Below, piece by piece: positions 6,533 to 7,607 of a stretch of 7,607 nucleotides of DNA. Each line of letters begins with the position of its first letter. Positions within the stretch are counted from its first letter, which is position 1. A program made the translations under genes and the position numbers. The stretch spans positions 1-7,607 of the forward strand of contig CAMLCX010000225.1 in NCBI GenBank assembly GCA_946478635.1, given 5' to 3'. The DNA is from an uncultured Pseudomonadota bacterium (GTDB lineage: Bacteria > Desulfobacterota_B > Binatia > UBA9968). Below the pieces are notes generated by a model. The model ran no database searches, had not been told where the DNA came from, and saw nothing but the letters and a program-made list of their open reading frames with translations.

Positions 6533-7607
6533 ATGCGCTACGGTTTCGTGATCGATCAAAACCGCTGTATCGGCTGTCATGCCTGCACGGTGGCTTGCAA
6601 AGAAGAGCACAACATCGCGATCGGCGTGAATCGCACCTGGGTCAAGTATATCGAGAAGGGCCAGTACCCGGACACGCGGCGCCATTTCGCCGTGCTGCGC
6701 TGCAATCATTGCGACGACGCGCCGTGCATCGAAATTTGCCCGACGGTGGCGTTGTTTCGCCGCGCCGACGGCATCGTCGATTTCGACAACGAGCGCTGCA
6801 TCGGCTGCAAGTCATGCATGCAAGCCTGCCCCTACGACGCGCTTTACATCGATCCCGACCGCAACACCGCGGCCAAATGCAACTTCGACGCTTCGCGAGT
6901 CGAGATGGGCTACAAACCCGCCTGCGAAGTCGTGTGCCCGACCCAGGCGATTCTTTCCGGCGATCTCGACGATCCCAACAGCGCCGTCAGCAGGAAAATC
7001 GCCATGGAAAAGGTCAGCGTGCGCAAGGCCGAAAAGGGGACCAAGCCGAAATTGTTTTACGTCGGCGTCGACGGCGACTTGTTGAATCCGACGATGATGG
7101 AGCCGCAATCGACTCACTTATGGGCGGAGAAAGATCCTGGCGAAGATCTTTATGCGTTGCAAAGCTCTAATGCCCATCTCGTCACGCCCGGCGCGGCGCG
7201 CGAGGTTTACGACGTGCCGCATATGACTCCCTGGGGCAAAAAGATTGCGTCGTATCTGTGGACCAAGTCCATCTCCGCCGGTGTGGCGCTCCTGTCCGTG
7301 TTGTTTTTGAATATGGGTTTCGACCAGGATGTGATTTTTCTCGGCTTGATCGCGCCTTTTGTTTCGATGGTTTTTCTCGCGGCTACCATGGCGCTCCTGG
7401 TTCTCGATCTCAAAAAGCCGGGACGCTTTCTCTTTTTGCTGACCAAGCCCAATTTGAACTCATGGTTGACTCTCGGCGGTTATGTACTGATGGTCTTCGG
7501 CGCGCTGCTGGCTGTCTGGCTGGTGCAGATGTATCGCGACGGGAGCGTATCACCCTGGGTCATGTGGCCGGCGGCGCTTTTTGCCATCGCCTCGGCCGGT
7601 TATTCGG
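6533..7607 (+). CDS. Four-cluster ferredoxin fused to an NrfD/PsrC-type membrane subunit (3' truncated by window)
   Basis: One frame stays open from ATG 6533 to the window end (358 codons). AGAAAGG at 6520-6526 lies 6 bases before this ATG, and the MRYGFVIDQNRC opening is typical. Residues 1-145 form a DmsB/PsrB/NrfC-like electron-transfer unit with Cys groups 12-15-18-22, 57-60-65-69, 89-92-95-99 and 116-131-135. The fourth group normally reads CxxC, but here it is C116-N-F-D119, so 15 Cys and one Asp stand in ligand positions. After a linker, PWGKKIASYLW (from 233) opens the NrfD part, with membrane helices near 238-262, 267-292, 310-333 and from about 342. In the family the ferredoxin half wires a molybdopterin enzyme to quinones through the membrane half; usually these are separate subunits. 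No signal peptide or Tat motif is visible. The catalytic partner is not upstream, so it may lie downstream. Confidence 0.88.
   Translation, partial: MRYGFVIDQNRCIGCHACTVACKEEHNIAIGVNRTWVKYIEKGQYPDTRRHFAVLRCNHCDDAPCIEICPTVALFRRADGIVDFDNERCIGCKSCMQACPYDALYIDPDRNTAAKCNFDASRVEMGYKPACEVVCPTQAILSGDLDDPNSAVSRKIAMEKVSVRKAEKGTKPKLFYVGVDGDLLNPTMMEPQSTHLWAEKDPGEDLYALQSSNAHLVTPGAAREVYDVPHMTPWGKKIASYLWTKSISAGVALLSVLFLNMGFDQDVIFLGLIAPFVSMVFLAATMALLVLDLKKPGRFLFLLTKPNLNSWLTLGGYVLMVFGALLAVWLVQMYRDGSVSPWVMWPAALFAIASAGYS

Noticed and set aside
6528..6535. Alternative ATG at 6528 for the Fe-S/NrfD gene
   Set aside because: It is in a different frame and does not encode the ferredoxin; the ATG at 6533 has the right frame and ribosome-site spacing.
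1..7607. CRISPR array, tRNA genes, toxin-antitoxin pair, complete insertion sequence or defence system
   Set aside because: No regularly spaced direct repeats, cloverleaf sequence, transposase or paired small genes were seen; the only defence-related gene is the broken hsdM.

Overview
The window reads as a chromosomal stretch from an uncultivated, fairly GC-rich environmental bacterium. Gene content (multicopper oxidase, secreted M36 peptidase, ATZ/TrzA-type amidohydrolase, Fe-S/NrfD redox module) and loose, partly decayed gene spacing resemble soil or groundwater deltaproteobacterial-type genomes. That placement is an impression from protein flavour, not a phylogeny.

Layout. 1-300: the C-terminal end of a multicopper oxidase. 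302-424: a short, still readable remnant of an acetyl/propionyl-CoA synthetase that begins right at the oxidase stop. 425-706: no gene, but a near-consensus sigma70-type promoter (TTGACC, 16 bp, TATAAT). 707-3010: a complete secreted M36 (fungalysin-type) zinc metallopeptidase with signal peptide, FTP propeptide, HEYGH site and two Ig-like C-terminal domains, followed by a perfect 14-bp hairpin. 3261-3728 (minus strand): an unrecognised 155-residue protein whose start is set by a strong GGGGAGGG ribosome site. 4011-4776: a broken type I restriction-modification methyltransferase gene (hsdM), missing its C-terminal half; no hsdS or hsdR is present. 4846-6294: a complete 482-residue amidohydrolase. 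6533-7607: the start of a long open frame that runs off the window, a four-cluster ferredoxin fused to an NrfD-type membrane domain.

The genes do not form one operon. Each intact gene has its own ribosome site and most have their own spacer or promoter candidate. The thread linking the middle and right part is a small family of C/G-rich hairpin repeats (shared 11-mer GGGTGAGGGCA). One copy lies inside hsdM exactly where its frame is lost, a second sits exactly where hsdM similarity ends, and a related copy lies between the amidohydrolase and the Fe-S/NrfD gene. The most likely story is repeat insertion and deletion eroding a former restriction locus.

The two functional oddities most worth following are (a) an Asp where the 14th cluster Cys is expected in the four-cluster ferredoxin half of the Fe-S/NrfD fusion, and (b) an amidohydrolase whose metal ligands are all in place but which lacks the usual HxHxxE glutamate. 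No CRISPR array, tRNA, rRNA, complete transposase or prophage gene was seen.
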